The notes under the pieces: generated by a model
Seen by the model: only the letters and a program-made list of their open reading frames with translations
Told to the model about the DNA's origin: nothing
Databases searched by the model: none
DNA from: Psococerastis gibbosa
Taxonomy: Eukaryota; Arthropoda; Insecta; Psocodea; Psocidae
NCBI GenBank assembly: GCA_963971405.1
Contig: OZ020487.1
Coordinates: 12,373,344-12,437,343, forward strand
Reading direction: 5' to 3'
DNA length: 64,000 nucleotides
Program-made: the position numbers and the translations under genes
Shown: positions 11,840 through 22,642 of the stretch, piece by piece
Layout: each line of letters starts with the position of its first letter
Position numbering within the stretch: the stretch's first letter is position 1

Positions 11840-12000
11840 TGGTATATATAACACTGACATAAAATTAACTTTGGTTGAAGAGGTAACCTCCTCGTTATAA
11901 CCGAAATTAGTTAAGACGATGCCCCGGTTAGGCGTAGATCGTGGGTTCGAATCCCGTCAAGCCCAGTTTTTTCCATATCCTCTAATTTCGGTTATGTATG
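11840..12000 (+). mobile_element. second tRNA-like SINE family, copy with B box
   Basis: Contains GTTAAGACGATGCCCCGG, GTTAGGCGTAGATCGTGGG and TTCGAATCCCGTCAAGCCC. ACCGAAATTAG near the start and CTAATTTCGGT near the end are inverted, so the unit can fold. A 3' SINE-type tail follows. Confidence 0.65.
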
Positions 12001-14312
12001 AAATAAATAAATAAATAAGGACTTTTATTGTTTCTATTACTAAGCCAACCTAGCGGAGTTAGGGCTATGCATTATATGTATGTATTGTACGCATAACGAT
12101 TTTAGGAAACACTATAACTTTCGTAGATATCCGATTTTGATGAAACTTGGCACAAAAATTTTATCATAGAAATGTTTTGATCGTGATCCGCGCAGCTGAT
12201 CAAAACCTTAAGAAATATATATGACAGCTAATATTCGTCGCAGAGCAATGAATTAAAATGTAACTGAAAGCCCATACTATTATCTGCGATAATACAATAT
12301 TAATTGACACCTTTTTACGATTATTCAACGATTTCAAGATGGTGACCAGTCAAAGTGAAAATGATGTGACACATGCATATATGTTCAGTCGTCTACAAAG
12401 TGCGGTAAAAAGAAGAATGAAGAAGAACAGTTCCAATATACATTAAATCTTCTGAATTTCGTCCAGAAAGGACTTGATTACATTAGACTGTCAATACGGC
12501 ACTCACGGTTTTTTGTTGAGTACTATTACTGTACTTTACAATTACACTTGGTCACGACTGCGGAATCGTTGATTGACTAAGTTGCGGACCTGGTTCAAAC
12601 CAAGCCGTAAATTTCCATGCAGCCATATAGGTGTACAAGGGAGATGCGGCATGTTTCGTGCCAAATTACGAAGCCATATTGTATTTATTACACAAAATAA
12701 AACAATATTACAAGTTACAGAGAAGAATGCGTTTAACTTAAATGGTTTAAATGTTTCAAATGTCAAAGAGAAAGTGACTTACTGCTTGAAAGTCGGCATA
12801 TCAAATTGTAATACCAAGTATATAGTAGCTGTACTGGTATGGCGGACCGGTGCGGCGCTCTGGTCCACCAAGGCCGGGAAACTAACCAACAAGTCTACGA
12901 ACCAGTCCAACGAGATTAATTTGTGACAACTGGCAAGGAACCGCAAATCGCACGCTACAACTTCATAGATAAGTGCATCCGTCAGGGCCGTAGGACGTGT
13001 TAAAATAAATAACTTCAAATATGCAAAACTCAAGCTAATCTTAATGCCACGTAATTTCAATTATTCAGCACGCCTTGAGTACTTTCAAATGTAAACAAAT
13101 CCCGTTGTGGCGGCAAGGTCGCATATATTGGAACCAGAAATTAAAAGATAAATATATCCATGGCCGGAGCGAATGTCCCATCTCTCCTATGTAGAACTCT
13201 AGGCTAAACTTGGAATGTATCTGAATTTTGAAGCAAGCCGATAAGTTAAGTTTTAGGACCCGGTCCAACGATAGCTAAATATTTATTTTTATTCATTTTT
13301 AAATTGGAATCTGATACAGTTCAATGTCTGGGGCATCCTGCCACGTCTTTTCAATGGTTGGTCATAGGAGATGTGGCTGAAAATCAAAAATATATTTTTG
13401 GCGCGAAGCCAATGCTTCATCTCTCTAGATTCTAGTCCTAGTTACAAAAAAGGCAACTTTCAAATTTACACTAATATCCAAAGATTTATCGATTATTTTT
13501 AAAAAAAATATATAAAAGACACATTTTTATGAGTCCTAAAAACGGGCAATGACCACTCATCAGTGGTTATGGCCCGTTTTTGGGCGCGGTTTTTTAATTT
13601 TCAATAATGCATGTTTCTACTATTATAGTAGAAGAGTCCAATAGGCAGAGATCTGGACTATGAAACCGAAGGTTCGAGACTTGACATAGAATAAAAAATT
13701 CCGCCGGCCCCGGGCATACCCAAACTAAATGGGTACCTTACGCCGGTGTCGGGCTCACCGCAACGTCCCAAGTAGAGTAGGGGCCTAGACAGAGTACACT
13801 CTGCCAGTCCTCAGGCCTAGGCCACATTGGGTTGTCGTGCCACAGCGTTTTTTTAGAAGGGTGTCCTATCTATTTCCCCCTGACTTTCTTTCAAAATGCT
13901 GCTTCTAACTACAGCAGCAGCAGCATCTCCCTAATACAGCATTTCAATACAAGCCTCTGTGCAGTTGTCAAGGTGACTGCGCAGGTGGTAGGAGTAGCTT
14001 TCAGCCAATAAAGAGCTCAGAGGTCAAACAAATGCGCACCCACTATCACTTACCGTCATCTATTGTCAAGCAAAATGCACTATGCAATCATAATGTTAAG
14101 GTGCAGACATGGACTGGGAATCGTACCTGTAATTCAATTTTTTAGTGACTTAGCTAGCCGAACGCACCCAGAAAGCCAACAATGGTCTACTATGTTGTTT
14201 AATGACAATGACCAATGGGAAATTAATTAGGGTATTGTCAAAGTAGACCTAAGTTTAGCTTTCAATAGGTACTAACAGTCTACTGAAGCCAACCAATTTG
14301 GATATAATGTAA

Positions 14313-14486
14313 GGCGTGGTCCACTGGGCAATAATTCCGTCAATAGTGATTAAAAAAAGTTTTGTTATAAGGCGACTATTACAGTATGTAGATACTTAAC
14401 TTATCTACATAATAGTCTCCTTAAAACAAAAATCCAAACTTTTTTAATCACAAATAACGGATTTATTGACCAGTGGAATACACGCC
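14313..14486. mobile_element. foldback element with CAGTGG arms
   Basis: Ends GGCGTGGTCCACTGGGCAA and reversed GGCGTGTATTCCACTGGTCAA; flanks TAA and TTA. The central part includes TTATCTACATAATAGTCTCC (14401-14420), also present in the loop of the element at 18607-18825. Confidence 0.75.
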
Positions 14487-14549
14487 TTACCACCTTCTCA
14501 GAAGCCTCCATCAGACTTCTGCAGGAACCTCTCCTCCATGTGCCTTGTC

Positions 14550-14929
14550 TTATTCCACCGACCGGCTAGGGCTAAATACAAATACGGTGACGTGGTAACA
14601 GACATTCAAGACTTAGGCGGGGTTTCCATCGACCTCGCATTGCAGAATGCAAATGACATTGACGGAAATGTTTGTTTTTCTTTTTATAGAAATCTATTAA
14701 AATGTTTGTAATTAACATATCCCATGACGCCATTTTTTAATTTTTGTTTGTTTGTTTGTGATTATACTCTATGATCGTTGATCAATTTTAACTATGGCAT
14801 AGAGTAAAACAAACATTTCCGTCAATGTCATTTGCATTCTGCAATGCGAAACCCCGCCTAAGTCTTGAATGTCTGTTACCACGTCGCCGTATTTGTATTT
14901 AGCCCTAGCCGGTCGGTGGAATAAGCGCC
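14550..14929. mobile_element. Harbinger-type foldback MITE
   Basis: Same family as 3026-3409, with intact arms (TTATTCCACCGACCGGCTAG to the reversed counterpart) and TTA after the right end. The left terminus is eroded. It lies 60 bp from a different foldback element at 14313-14486. Confidence 0.8.
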
Positions 14930-15011
14930 TTACCCACACATTTCTGTTTTTTCTTTCAACAGGCATCAATTCATTGATATCACTAATGAATTTCCTGAAT
15001 GATACCTTTTG

Positions 15012-15115
15012 GGTGAACACCTCTAGGCTTTGGACCTCCTTGCCTGAAGAAACGAGGACAGAGAATAATTTGGGGAGACTTAGGACAGCCTGCCAACAGT
15101 TTCTGGGGAGAACGA
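15012..15115 (+). pseudogene. possible non-LTR retrotransposon ORF2 3' fragment
   Basis: TSRLWTSLPEETRTENNLGR then LRTACQQFLG fits the W.SLP...R....L..F...L pattern of LINE C-termini. A poly-T and TTTCATTTCATTT tract follows further down. Short, so tentative. Confidence 0.45.
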
Positions 15116-15427
15116 TGTGTGAGAGTGAAGGAATGAGTGCCTGTTCCGTTATTATTTTCTATTTTTCTATTGTTGATTTGTTTTTTTCAGGAAAAATTTT
15201 ATGTTATTAATTTGAAAAATAAATTTTCAACCAAAATAGGTTAGCTGGTAGAGTAGCCCTTCGGGGCTAAAGCTCGCCTAATATAAAGACGTTTTTCATT
15301 TCATTTCATTTGGGTGAGAGCAATGGTCTTAATTGAAGCTGGATTTTAACTTGTCGTCACTGACTTACTACTGACTACTGTAAATATAGGTACCACCACC
15401 AAAAAAGCTTAACGAAAAAAAACATAC

Positions 15428-15511
15428 CCATGCCTTAGATGCACGCCGGACTGGTTATATGAACCATTAGGATGCAGCTTGGTAAGGTTGAGCAGACTTT
15501 TAGCGGTGAAT
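15428..15511 (-). CDS. EML: EML protein, small linker exon (28 codons)
   Basis: This exon is inferred from splice signals and phase. The acceptor is a T-rich stretch ending GCATTAG (15518-15512 reversed) and the donor is CATGG before GTATGT. It is 84 nt and symmetric (enters and leaves with two bases of a codon), so it can be included or skipped without changing frame. The peptide runs FTAKSLLNLTKLHPNG then SYNQSGVHLRHG. It is polar and basic like the microtubule-binding linker of EML proteins, but contains no family signature. The homologous part of other EMLs is poorly conserved, so this could also be a chance open stretch; the agreement of phase at both ends is the main support. Confidence 0.55.
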
Positions 15512-15699
15512 CTAATGCAAAACAAAAACTAAAAATCAAAAGCGTGAAAATAAGTAGGCCTACCAATCGAGCAATCAGATTTAATTTTAAGTGAGTCATC
15601 GTGAAAAAAATGTGTAGCAAAAGCTAACTCTCTCTATCGTAAATATATGCAAATTATTAACTTGACATGCTTGATACATTATAATGTCCCGTGGAGCTA

Positions 15700-16130
15700 C
15701 AGCCAAAGTCAATTTAAGGGTCAAATTTCAAAATATTTTGTTGACAATTTGTTGACATTTCGTTGATTTCTGACGAAAGTAATTAATTTCTCATTCCACA
15801 TCTGCAAAGTTATGAAAGTGGTCAGATGAAGATTTAAAAAAAAATTAAGCTTTCTAAGAAAGCCGTCTATTTCCCTGATTTACAACAATTCCATAAACTC
15901 GGTTTAATGCACATGTATTTATTTATTTTTTATTTATCGGCGGTTTCAGAAGTACCTAATAATATTTAGATGAGAAAATGTAAATTTCCTTCAAAAGCTT
16001 ACATTTTTTATGAATTTTTCAACTGACCACTTGCATAAATTTGCGTCTGTGGAAGAGTGGAACGAAAAATTAATTAATTTCGACAAACATCCAAGGACAT
16101 TACTTTCACATTTTTAAATCCCTCCCTAAT
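15700..16130. mobile_element. diverged foldback element (CTCATTCCACA family)
   Basis: Inverted pairs include TTTCGTTGATTTCTGACGAA with TTAATTTCGACAAACATCC, and AAAGTTATGAAAGTGGTCAG with CTGACCACTTGCATAAATTT. Same design as the element at 53034-53419 but heavily mutated; ends not resolved. Confidence 0.6.
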
Positions 16131-17289
16131 CTGTTATTTATCATATAATGCTACAAATACTGCCATTGGTCGAGTGAGCTTCAGAGACATCTAAGCATTT
16201 CCAGAAAGAGAATATAAAAACGACGAGTCACTTATAATTATAATGCTACTGTATAATACGCTTATACCACAACAAAACACAAAATTAGCAATTAAAGGAA
16301 AATATGTTGCATATACTGTAAATCCCAATGCTTTTTCTTTAGCTTGACAATTTCTGTCATAGCCTTCCTACTTAATTAATTTCATTAGTATTACACTCAA
16401 CACTAAATCAAACTTATAACAAAAAGAGACAATCGGAGGGGGGAAAGCCTTACAAGTGTAAAAAATTACATTTCAAAGGCATTATCGATCGCAGGGCAAT
16501 AAAACAATTCAACTCCATAATTAGAAGAAATTCCGTATTAATCTATATTTTGAATTTAGAATATGTGGCTGCCACCAACATCAATTGGCCATTGTATATG
16601 AGCTTAATTTATAAACAATTTCAATTTTGTGTTAGAATACGTAGTAAGGAAGATTCCCTCAAACCCATGTGGCACCCTGCTCATAGATCCATAGAGGATG
16701 CCAGGCAAAAGGTTCAAAAAACAGTGAAGGCCACATAATTCACATCAAAATGCACAGAAGCATTTCTTCTAGTGGAATTTTTTATAGATCTACAATTGAT
16801 ATTTCTTACACAGTTGAATTTTCTTAAAAAGAAAAAAGTAGAGGTGATAGTTAGTCTTTTAAGAGCAAGTCCCCACTGGCCATTATCTGTCAAATTTCAC
16901 TACAAATACATTGCTAGTAGAGCCATCAATGAGATGTAATAAATAGAAGAAGTGTTCTTTTAGAATTTGGTAGTCTATATGACCGCCAATAACACCGTTT
17001 AGCCAGTTTCAGAAGCCGTGAAAAAAATGCAAAAAGTGTGGCTCGTCGGTGTTACATATATGCTACATGTATTAAAAATGTGGAGGAATGTTTCCTCTGC
17101 TATGCATTACCTTATTAATGACTCTACAGTTAAAATTTCCGGTGAAATTTGACTGCAAAAAACGGATAGTAGGGCTACGATGATATAGCAGTAACATCTG
17201 GGCTAATGTCCGGGATCAGCCCGGATCTTATTGCTTCATCATCTGACTCCACGCGTGAAAGCCTTTGTAGGGATACAATTTCATGCTTT

Positions 17290-17710
17290 TAGGGACTGAC
17301 TTCAAAATATTCAGTTGACAAGGACCGTGCGTATATATTTGACGAAATTAATTCATATCTCGTTCCACAGGCGACAAAATATAAAAATGGTCAGATAACA
17401 AATTCTTAAAAAATGCTCGTTATCTCAAAAAGCAGTCTATTTTCCCGTTTGACTGATTTAAAACTATTCTAAAAAATTGGTTTAACGCAATTTATCGTGC
17501 ATATGTAATACTGAAGAAACACAATACATTTATTTATTTATTATTATTATTTATTTTAGAAGTAATAATATTTCAGATGAGAAAATGTAGTTTCCTTCGA
17601 AACTTGCATTATTCATGCATTTTTCATCTGACCTATTTCATAACTTTGCGGCTGTGAAACGAAAAATTAATCCATTTCGTCAAATGTCCACGGCTATTTT
17701 TAAATTGGTT
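17290..17710. mobile_element. diverged foldback element (CTCGTTCCACA family)
   Basis: Inverted pairs include GACGAAATTAATTCATATCT with AAAAATTAATCCATTTCGTC, and AAAAATGGTCAGATAACAAA with TTTTTCATCTGACCTATTTC. It lies immediately left of the EML exon at 17887 and is probably a relative of 15700-16130. Confidence 0.6.
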
Positions 17711-17886
17711 GGATTCAGTCATTAAACAAGATGGGGGAAACTTGAATTATTTACGAATTCAACCATTATACAATGACATGAAACTAAAGCTTAATTTTTC
17801 GTGCATCTATAGCTTTACAATGTGTTTTCATGCACAGTGCCACTTCAGAACTGTCTGATAGCAGTCAAATAGCACCGATACATTAC

Positions 17887-18036
17887 CTGGACACGTGATT
17901 GGATGTCGAATTGGCGGAATGTGAAGTCACTGTGCCGAAATCTCCTGTAGAGCTCCACCTCTTGGAATTTGATAAATTGGAATTTGTTCTAACTGGAGTG
18001 CTCGTCTGTGAAATGCTCCGGCTTGGCTCCAAAACT
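17887..18036 (-). CDS. EML: EML protein, Ser/Thr-rich basic linker exon (50 codons)
   Basis: The exon is 150 nt, symmetric with two bases of a codon at each side. The acceptor is TTTTGTTTGGCAG and the donor GTGTCCAG before GTAATG. The peptide begins VLEPSRSISQTSTPVRTNS, continues NLSNSKRWSSTGDFG and ends in a Ser/Thr/Asn-rich tail. This composition, with scattered Arg and Lys, is typical of the disordered basic region between the coiled coil and HELP domain of EML proteins, which contributes to microtubule binding and is phosphorylated. Specific phosphosites cannot be assigned from sequence alone. An open frame on the opposite strand here is its shadow. Confidence 0.75.
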
Positions 18037-18606
18037 CTGCCAAACAAAATTAACACAGAAATTAGTTGGCTATATATTGATAATTGTGTCGCAGAAATGT
18101 CAAGGCCGCCATTGTTGTTATCATCCCGATTTCAATGTGTCATGAAGGAAAAATTTTCATTGTTTTTAATTTAGTTATTTGACTATAGTAGCTAATATAG
18201 CTAATACAGTTATTAGACTCGTAAAAATACACATCATCCTATGCAATTAAAGAAATAGCGAGCTTATCTTATGTGTTAATCGCTCAAAAATAGCTCCGTA
18301 TAAAATAATGGGCTCTGAGTGTCATTTACTTTATATAACACTCATCGAAAGTAAGAGCTATAAAGTCTTACGCTTAAATAAAGGGGACTGGAAGCACTTG
18401 CTTTACATGCACACCGAAGCATAGCCAAATATACCTTGAATGAGACATTTGGCGCCATAGTTCTCTTTTTATTCACCTAGCTCCACACCCAGTGGTGTTT
18501 CACAAACAAGATTCTGAGCTGTGTTTAGTACCGGTATGTTACCAACTTCGCAGTTCTATATTTCACTATCGACATTACCTAATTTCTGGTTTGCGAAATA
18601 TGCTTT

Positions 18607-18825
18607 GGTGGCTATTCCACCGACGTCGTTTTTCATTGTGCATGTGTCATGACACGGTAGCAGACATCATTAATAAGCCTCTACCATATTATAACTTAAA
18701 TTATAATAGATAAGTTAAGTATCTACATAATAGTCTCCTTAAAATATGGCAGAGACTTATTAATGATGTCTGCTACCACATCATGCACATGCACAATGAA
18801 AAACGACGTCGGTGGAATAGCCGCC
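18607..18825. mobile_element. foldback element with GACGTCG arms
   Basis: Ends GGTGGCTATTCCACCGACG and reversed GGCGGCTATTCCACCGACG, with TTA at the right flank (18826-18828). Arms include ATGATGTCTGCTACC in inverted orientation. Probably related to the Harbinger-type MITEs by its ATTCCACCG end and TTA flank. Confidence 0.75.
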
Positions 18826-18988
18826 TTAATTAGTTTACATTATTCTTATGTCTCGGCCATCGATAATGCTATTTCAGTTGTTTACTTCCGCCCCAGCGAA
18901 ACTCTAGCTAGACTCTGGGATTCGCTGTGGTTACTTTGCTTCGAGCCATCAATACAGTATGCAGTAGTATTAGTATTAACTAAGATAC

Positions 18989-19195
18989 CTGAAAGAGTTG
19001 ACTGCGCTATGCTGTGGGGTGGCAGTCGCAGGAGGGTGCCTGAGGATGCCGGGGTGGTTGGAGAGGGTGGGTGAGGGACTCGTAGGTACAGGTGACACGC
19101 TGCTGCTGCTCTGAGATTCGCTGTGGTTACTGTGGTTGCTATGGTTACTCTGCTGCGAGTGGAGGCTGCCTGTCGACTGGTAGTGCACCTGTCGT
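18989..19195 (-). CDS. EML: EML protein, Ser/His-rich linker exon (69 codons)
   Basis: The exon is 207 nt, symmetric with two bases of a codon at each end. The acceptor is TTTTTTTGCAG at 19206-19196 reversed and the donor CTTTCAG before GTATCT. The peptide starts RQVHYQSTGSLHSQQS, includes a near-tandem SNHSNHSNHSESQSSSS run, then PTSPSPTLSNHPGILRHPP and ends AVNSFR. It is low complexity and probably disordered; the TSPSP motif is a plausible proline-directed kinase site (inference). It accepts both the exon at 20716-20845 and the short forms of the coiled-coil exon, because all leave two bases over. The trinucleotide-like repeat on the DNA is a candidate for length polymorphism. Confidence 0.75.
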
Positions 19196-19474
19196 CTGCA
19201 AAAAAAGAATAAACCGGTTTAAACAAAAGAAACAACCCAAACAACCAACAAGATTACGGGCATGGATGCCTCTGGCTGGAATCGAAAGTGAAGATCTGAG
19301 ATTGCTTAGACGATCGCCAGCAGTGAGCTGAAGACGCAGAAAATTGTACTACAAAGACCTTGATGTTCTCAGCTTCCATGTTTAACTGATGGAGCAGAAC
19401 CAACGATCAACTCACAAGTTCCCAAAATTTGCTTCTACCTATTGCAAAATGTCTATTAGAATGATAAGACTTAA

Positions 19475-19927
19475 GGCGCATATTCCACCCACGTCAATAG
19501 TCAATAGTAAATGTGGTATTGACGGACATTTCAATTTTTCATTAATACACTACATTCCACTTGTTTTTTCAACTATTGATCACTTTTCTTTTTTGAAATT
19601 TGACGCATTTGTTTTTTGAAATTTTGTTTGTAACTTATTTGTTTTCTTCGTACACTTATTATTTTTAATAAAACCTAATAATAGTAGGAGATCCGAAGTA
19701 AGATCGACCTTCACCGATCTGTTTAATGGATGAAAACTGTTTTATAAACAATCTATTAAAATGTTTGCACTAACCATATTCCATGACGCCATTTTAGTTT
19801 GTTATTGTTTGCAGCGCGTGATTTTACTCTATGATCATTGATCAATTTTAACTATGGCATAGAGTAAAATTGAAATGTCCGTCAACTACATTTACTATGC
19901 ACTTTTGACGTAGGTGGAATAAGCGTC
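19475..19927. mobile_element. Harbinger-type foldback MITE, divergent subfamily, with foreign insert
   Basis: Flanked by TAA at 19472-19474 and 19928-19930. Ends GGCGCATATTCCACC and reversed GACGCTTATTCCACC. Arms carry ACGTCAATAGTCAATAG...TTGACGGACATTTCAATTT. Around 19688-19750 it contains a fragment of the ATCCGAAGTAAGATCGACC family found at 9462-10111. Confidence 0.75.
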
Positions 19928-19930
19928 TAA

Positions 19931-20715
19931 TTAATCACTTCAATTCCTTCCTAAACATGATGTTTCTGGCATAAGCCAGTGGCGCCATCAGTTGGCAAAA
20001 CAACGAACTTGCAGTGAGCAACAATAAAGCAGTTTGAAAAGACCTGTTGACTGCCCTTTTATCTGATATCATTTTCATATCATTAGTGAATTGATATTTA
20101 GTTGGGGCCTGTTATGTTATATTTTTTTTAGCTTTTTATGACATCACACAGAGTTTACCTTATTTACGAGGCCTCCATATTATTAATATTTCTGGGGTAG
20201 CCTACTCACGTATCGTAGACACTTAAATCTAATTGTTGCGCCCCCTATAGACCATTCTACAGACTTCTTTCTTTAAAAAGATACCTCTGGGTACACTTTT
20301 ACATAGCAATGTCAGCTGTTATAGCCCTTGAATTACAGCGTTTGGTTCTAAAAAAACCTTTTCGTCAACACGAAAGTGCAAGGAGGGGTTCCCTACTTTA
20401 AAAAGCCTTAAGTCTATTCACAACCAATCTGCAGCCTTAGCACTAAGTATCAAGTTAACTTATTACCGATAATAAAAATGTAAACAGATTTTTAGAGTGC
20501 AAAGAGCTGTCCTAAACTTGTTTTGTATACATTTTTTACTCCGGTAATATGTTAACGTGGTACCTCGTGCTATTAATAATGAATACCGGTCCTATACAAG
20601 CCAAATTACAGCCAAGTGGAAGAATAGTGAGTTGCGGTTTAAATCAGCGAGGAGAATATATATTTTTTGGCTTGTCTCACTCCACAGGAATGATGTCCGT
20701 GAATAGTAGTAGTAC
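19931..20715. other. EML: EML intron, no feature recognised
   Basis: AT-rich sequence between the Harbinger-type MITE and the 20716 exon; no repeat family from this window was recognised in it. Confidence 0.45.
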
Positions 20716-20845
20716 CTTGTAGGAAGTCCACTGTTGCCATAGCTTGCTATCCGTCGTGCAGGCTCCTTTGATGCATCTGTCGCCGAAGCGGTAATATAGC
20801 CAGGTGCCCGCAGAGAGCCCTTGTAAATAAGGTGGTTATTCGTGC
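20716..20845 (-). CDS. EML: EML protein, N-terminal linker exon (GSLRAPGYIT segment)
   Basis: The exon is 130 nt. The acceptor is TTTGTTTTCAG and the donor CTACAAG before GTACTA. It enters with one base of a codon and leaves with two. The peptide starts TNNHLIYKGSLRAPGYIT, continues SATDASKEPARRIASYG and ends NSGLPTR. It fits downstream of the full coiled-coil exon (donor at 21960), of 28044-28107 and of 45331-45406, and upstream of 18989-19195. No domain is recognised; the basic, glycine- and serine-containing composition is that of the EML linker. Because it changes phase from one to two, it cannot simply be skipped between the full-length 21960-22160 exon and 19195; skipping requires the alternative donors noted for that exon. 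Confidence 0.65.
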
Positions 20846-21404
20846 CTGAAAACAAAAATAGGCATGATTACATGTAATTCTATCTACAGAATATGGAGCT
20901 AATGTATCAGCTGACAGCAGTCAAGGGTTCGTTATCTCATAGTTTCTGCTGATTTTCTATAGGCTGGCACATAATGCGCGTTCCTATCACGGACGTATAC
21001 AGACAGGGGGGCAGGGGGAGCAGCTTTTGACCCACAACACCCCCCCCCCCCCCCCCCGAAATGGGCTGGATCCGTCCCTGGCTCCGATAGTGTCTTTTTA
21101 AAGATAGACTTTGAAGAAGTTGTTACCAGACAAGTGAATTTAAAATAGTTTGTTCAGGTTAGTAGCCTGTATTTTTGTTGAAAATAAACAGTTAGCGAAT
21201 TAGGAAGAAGTAATATTTCAAAATATGTCCCTAAAATTATGAAATGGCGTAGTGTAGTAACAGTAAGTACAGCATAATCGCAGCAGAAGTTGCACACTTC
21301 CTAGACATCCCCAGGTACCTGTTTGGCACGTCTAGTCCTTAACAAAATAAGAATTGCTGAATAGGCACCTTCACAAGTGTGAGCGACTGGATCCTATACT
21401 ACAA

Positions 21405-21515
21405 GGTTTCGCCTACCTTAGAAAACTCCCGATTGAACTGAGAGCGGCGAGAAATGCTTCTAACTTCCCTAAATTGCTTAGAAACCATATCTTAGAGAAA
21501 GTTTTCTACACTGTC
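21405..21515 (+). pseudogene. non-LTR retrotransposon ORF2 3' fragment
   Basis: GFAYLRKLPIELRAARNASN then FPKLLRNHILEKVFYTV matches the same jockey-type tail (LP..LR.A.....F...L). Only about 37 codons are recognisable. Confidence 0.55.
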
Positions 21516-21699
21516 ATTGAGACACAATGACAATGACAGAACTACCTGATTTTGACGATTTTATTTTATACTTTCTTGTACTTGTATTGTATAATGTAAC
21601 AGAAATATATTTTTTTTTTATTTACACACACATACACTATATACTAACCACTTGAGGCCGATCAATTTTTATTAACAGAGAAATTACAATATATGCTAC

Positions 21700-21915
21700 T
21701 TCCTATTGCAGTATTTGGAGAGCTTTTATGAGCGTAGGCCTACTTACATAATAATTGAAACTTGCCCTGCCAACGACCCCGTGGATTTTCGGACACTTGG
21801 TATTGTTTCCGCTGGCAACCTCTTATACGTCCTCGATATCAACCTGCACCGGTTACAAGCGATAATGGACAAGTTGAGCCAAGCTCAGCATGGCATTGAC
21901 ACAATGTAACAGGTG
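21700..21915 (+). repeat. repeat with conserved peptide LLYVLDINLHRLQAI
   Basis: Frame reads NDPVDFRTLGIVSAGNLLYV then LDINLHRLQAIMDKLSQA. A reverse copy at 47190-47460 gives LVYVLDVNLHRLQAILDKL, with synonymous differences, and a fainter copy lies at 63890-63990. It is immediately left of the EML coiled-coil exon. The coding origin is not identified. Confidence 0.55.
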
Positions 21916-21959
21916 TAAGAGTGATTTATGGGCAGACACGAGTCAAGTATACTACTTAC

Positions 21960-22160
21960 TTCGAGCTGATCCATTTCTCTGGTACCTAGGCGTCAGGTCC
22001 GTTGACCTAGAGGAATATCCCTCAATTTGTTCGAGTCTGCGCACAACATTAGCCAGTGTAGACCGTAGACAGATAATTTCATCTCCTTGGTCCAGAACTT
22101 TCTTTTCAAGGTCGTTCACACGCTCTCGAAGGGAGATATTGTCTGCTTCGATCATGTCAT
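21960..22160 (-). CDS. EML: EML protein, N-terminal coiled-coil (trimerisation) exon
   Basis: The exon is 201 nt, symmetric (one base of a codon at each end), with acceptor TTTCTTTTTCTCCAG and donor CTCGAA before GTAAGT. The peptide starts DMIEADNISLRERVNDLEKK, continues VLDQGDEIICLRSTLANVV and then RRLEQIEGYSS. The heptad pattern and the LRSTLANVVRRL stretch correspond to the LKSALADVVRRL motif of the EML N-terminal coiled coil, which mediates trimerisation in the family. Two further consensus donors lie inside the exon, CCTAG|GTACC (exon end 21986) and CTCTAG|GTCAAC (exon end 22007). Both change the exit phase to two and would join 18989-19195 in frame while omitting 20716-20845. The exon as a whole can be skipped without frameshift. 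Confidence 0.85.
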
Positions 22161-22464
22161 CTGGAGAAAAAGAAAGGAAAGAATCAGTTAAGTGTAAGAG
22201 AGGGCTAATTGGTACTAACTTCACTAGGCATGGGATAGTAGTGTTTTTTTTTAGTAAATAAAAGAACTGGTTCTTACTTATTTATAAATTAGTATAGGTG
22301 CCGTAATAGTCCATTAACTAATTATTAATAATTATATGACTACATGCTGAATTCCATCAAAATCCATCGAGCAGTTTGTCCCGAAATCGACAGACATTTC
22401 GTAAAAAAAAAACCTCTTCGGGTTCCTGATGAGATCTCAAAACGTGTACATATTGTAGTAGAAT

Positions 22465-22615
22465 ATTATGGTTAGGCGTAGATCGTGGGTTCGAATCCCG
22501 GCAAGTCCAGTTTTTCCTAAATCCTCTAATTTCGCTTATTAAGTGGAGGTTACCTCTTCATCCTAAGTTACGTCAATGTCAGTGTTATACATATAATACT
22601 GCAATAGGATGTATG
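22465..22615 (+). mobile_element. second tRNA-like SINE family, 3' half
   Basis: GGTTAGGCGTAGATCGTGGG, TTCGAATCCCGGCAAGTCC, TCCTCTAATTTCGC, then GGAGGTTACCTCTTCATCC and GTCAGTGTTATACATATAA. The 5' half with the A box is missing. Confidence 0.65.
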
Positions 22616-22642
22616 TATAGGGGGCGTATAAAGCCCTTATAA

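Larger units (their letters stand above)
10300..14310. other. EML: EML intron, no exon recognised
   Basis: Holds SINE-like copies (10808, 11840, 12001) and otherwise unassigned AT-rich sequence. Overlapping open frames at 12542-13268 on both strands show no domain. Confidence 0.45.

Noticed and set aside
11920-11970. Possible functional tRNA gene
   Set aside because: The B-box half is good, but no acceptor stem pairs and the same unit recurs with SINE tails; it is a tRNA-derived repeat.
14050-14090. Strong GTAAGTG donor on the minus strand between EML exons
   Set aside because: Every possible upstream acceptor gives a stop codon or a phase incompatible with the neighbouring EML exons.
14466-15210. 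Open frames containing RPARAKYKYGDVV on both strands
   Set aside because: The shared peptide comes from the inverted arms of the Harbinger-type MITE, not from a protein.
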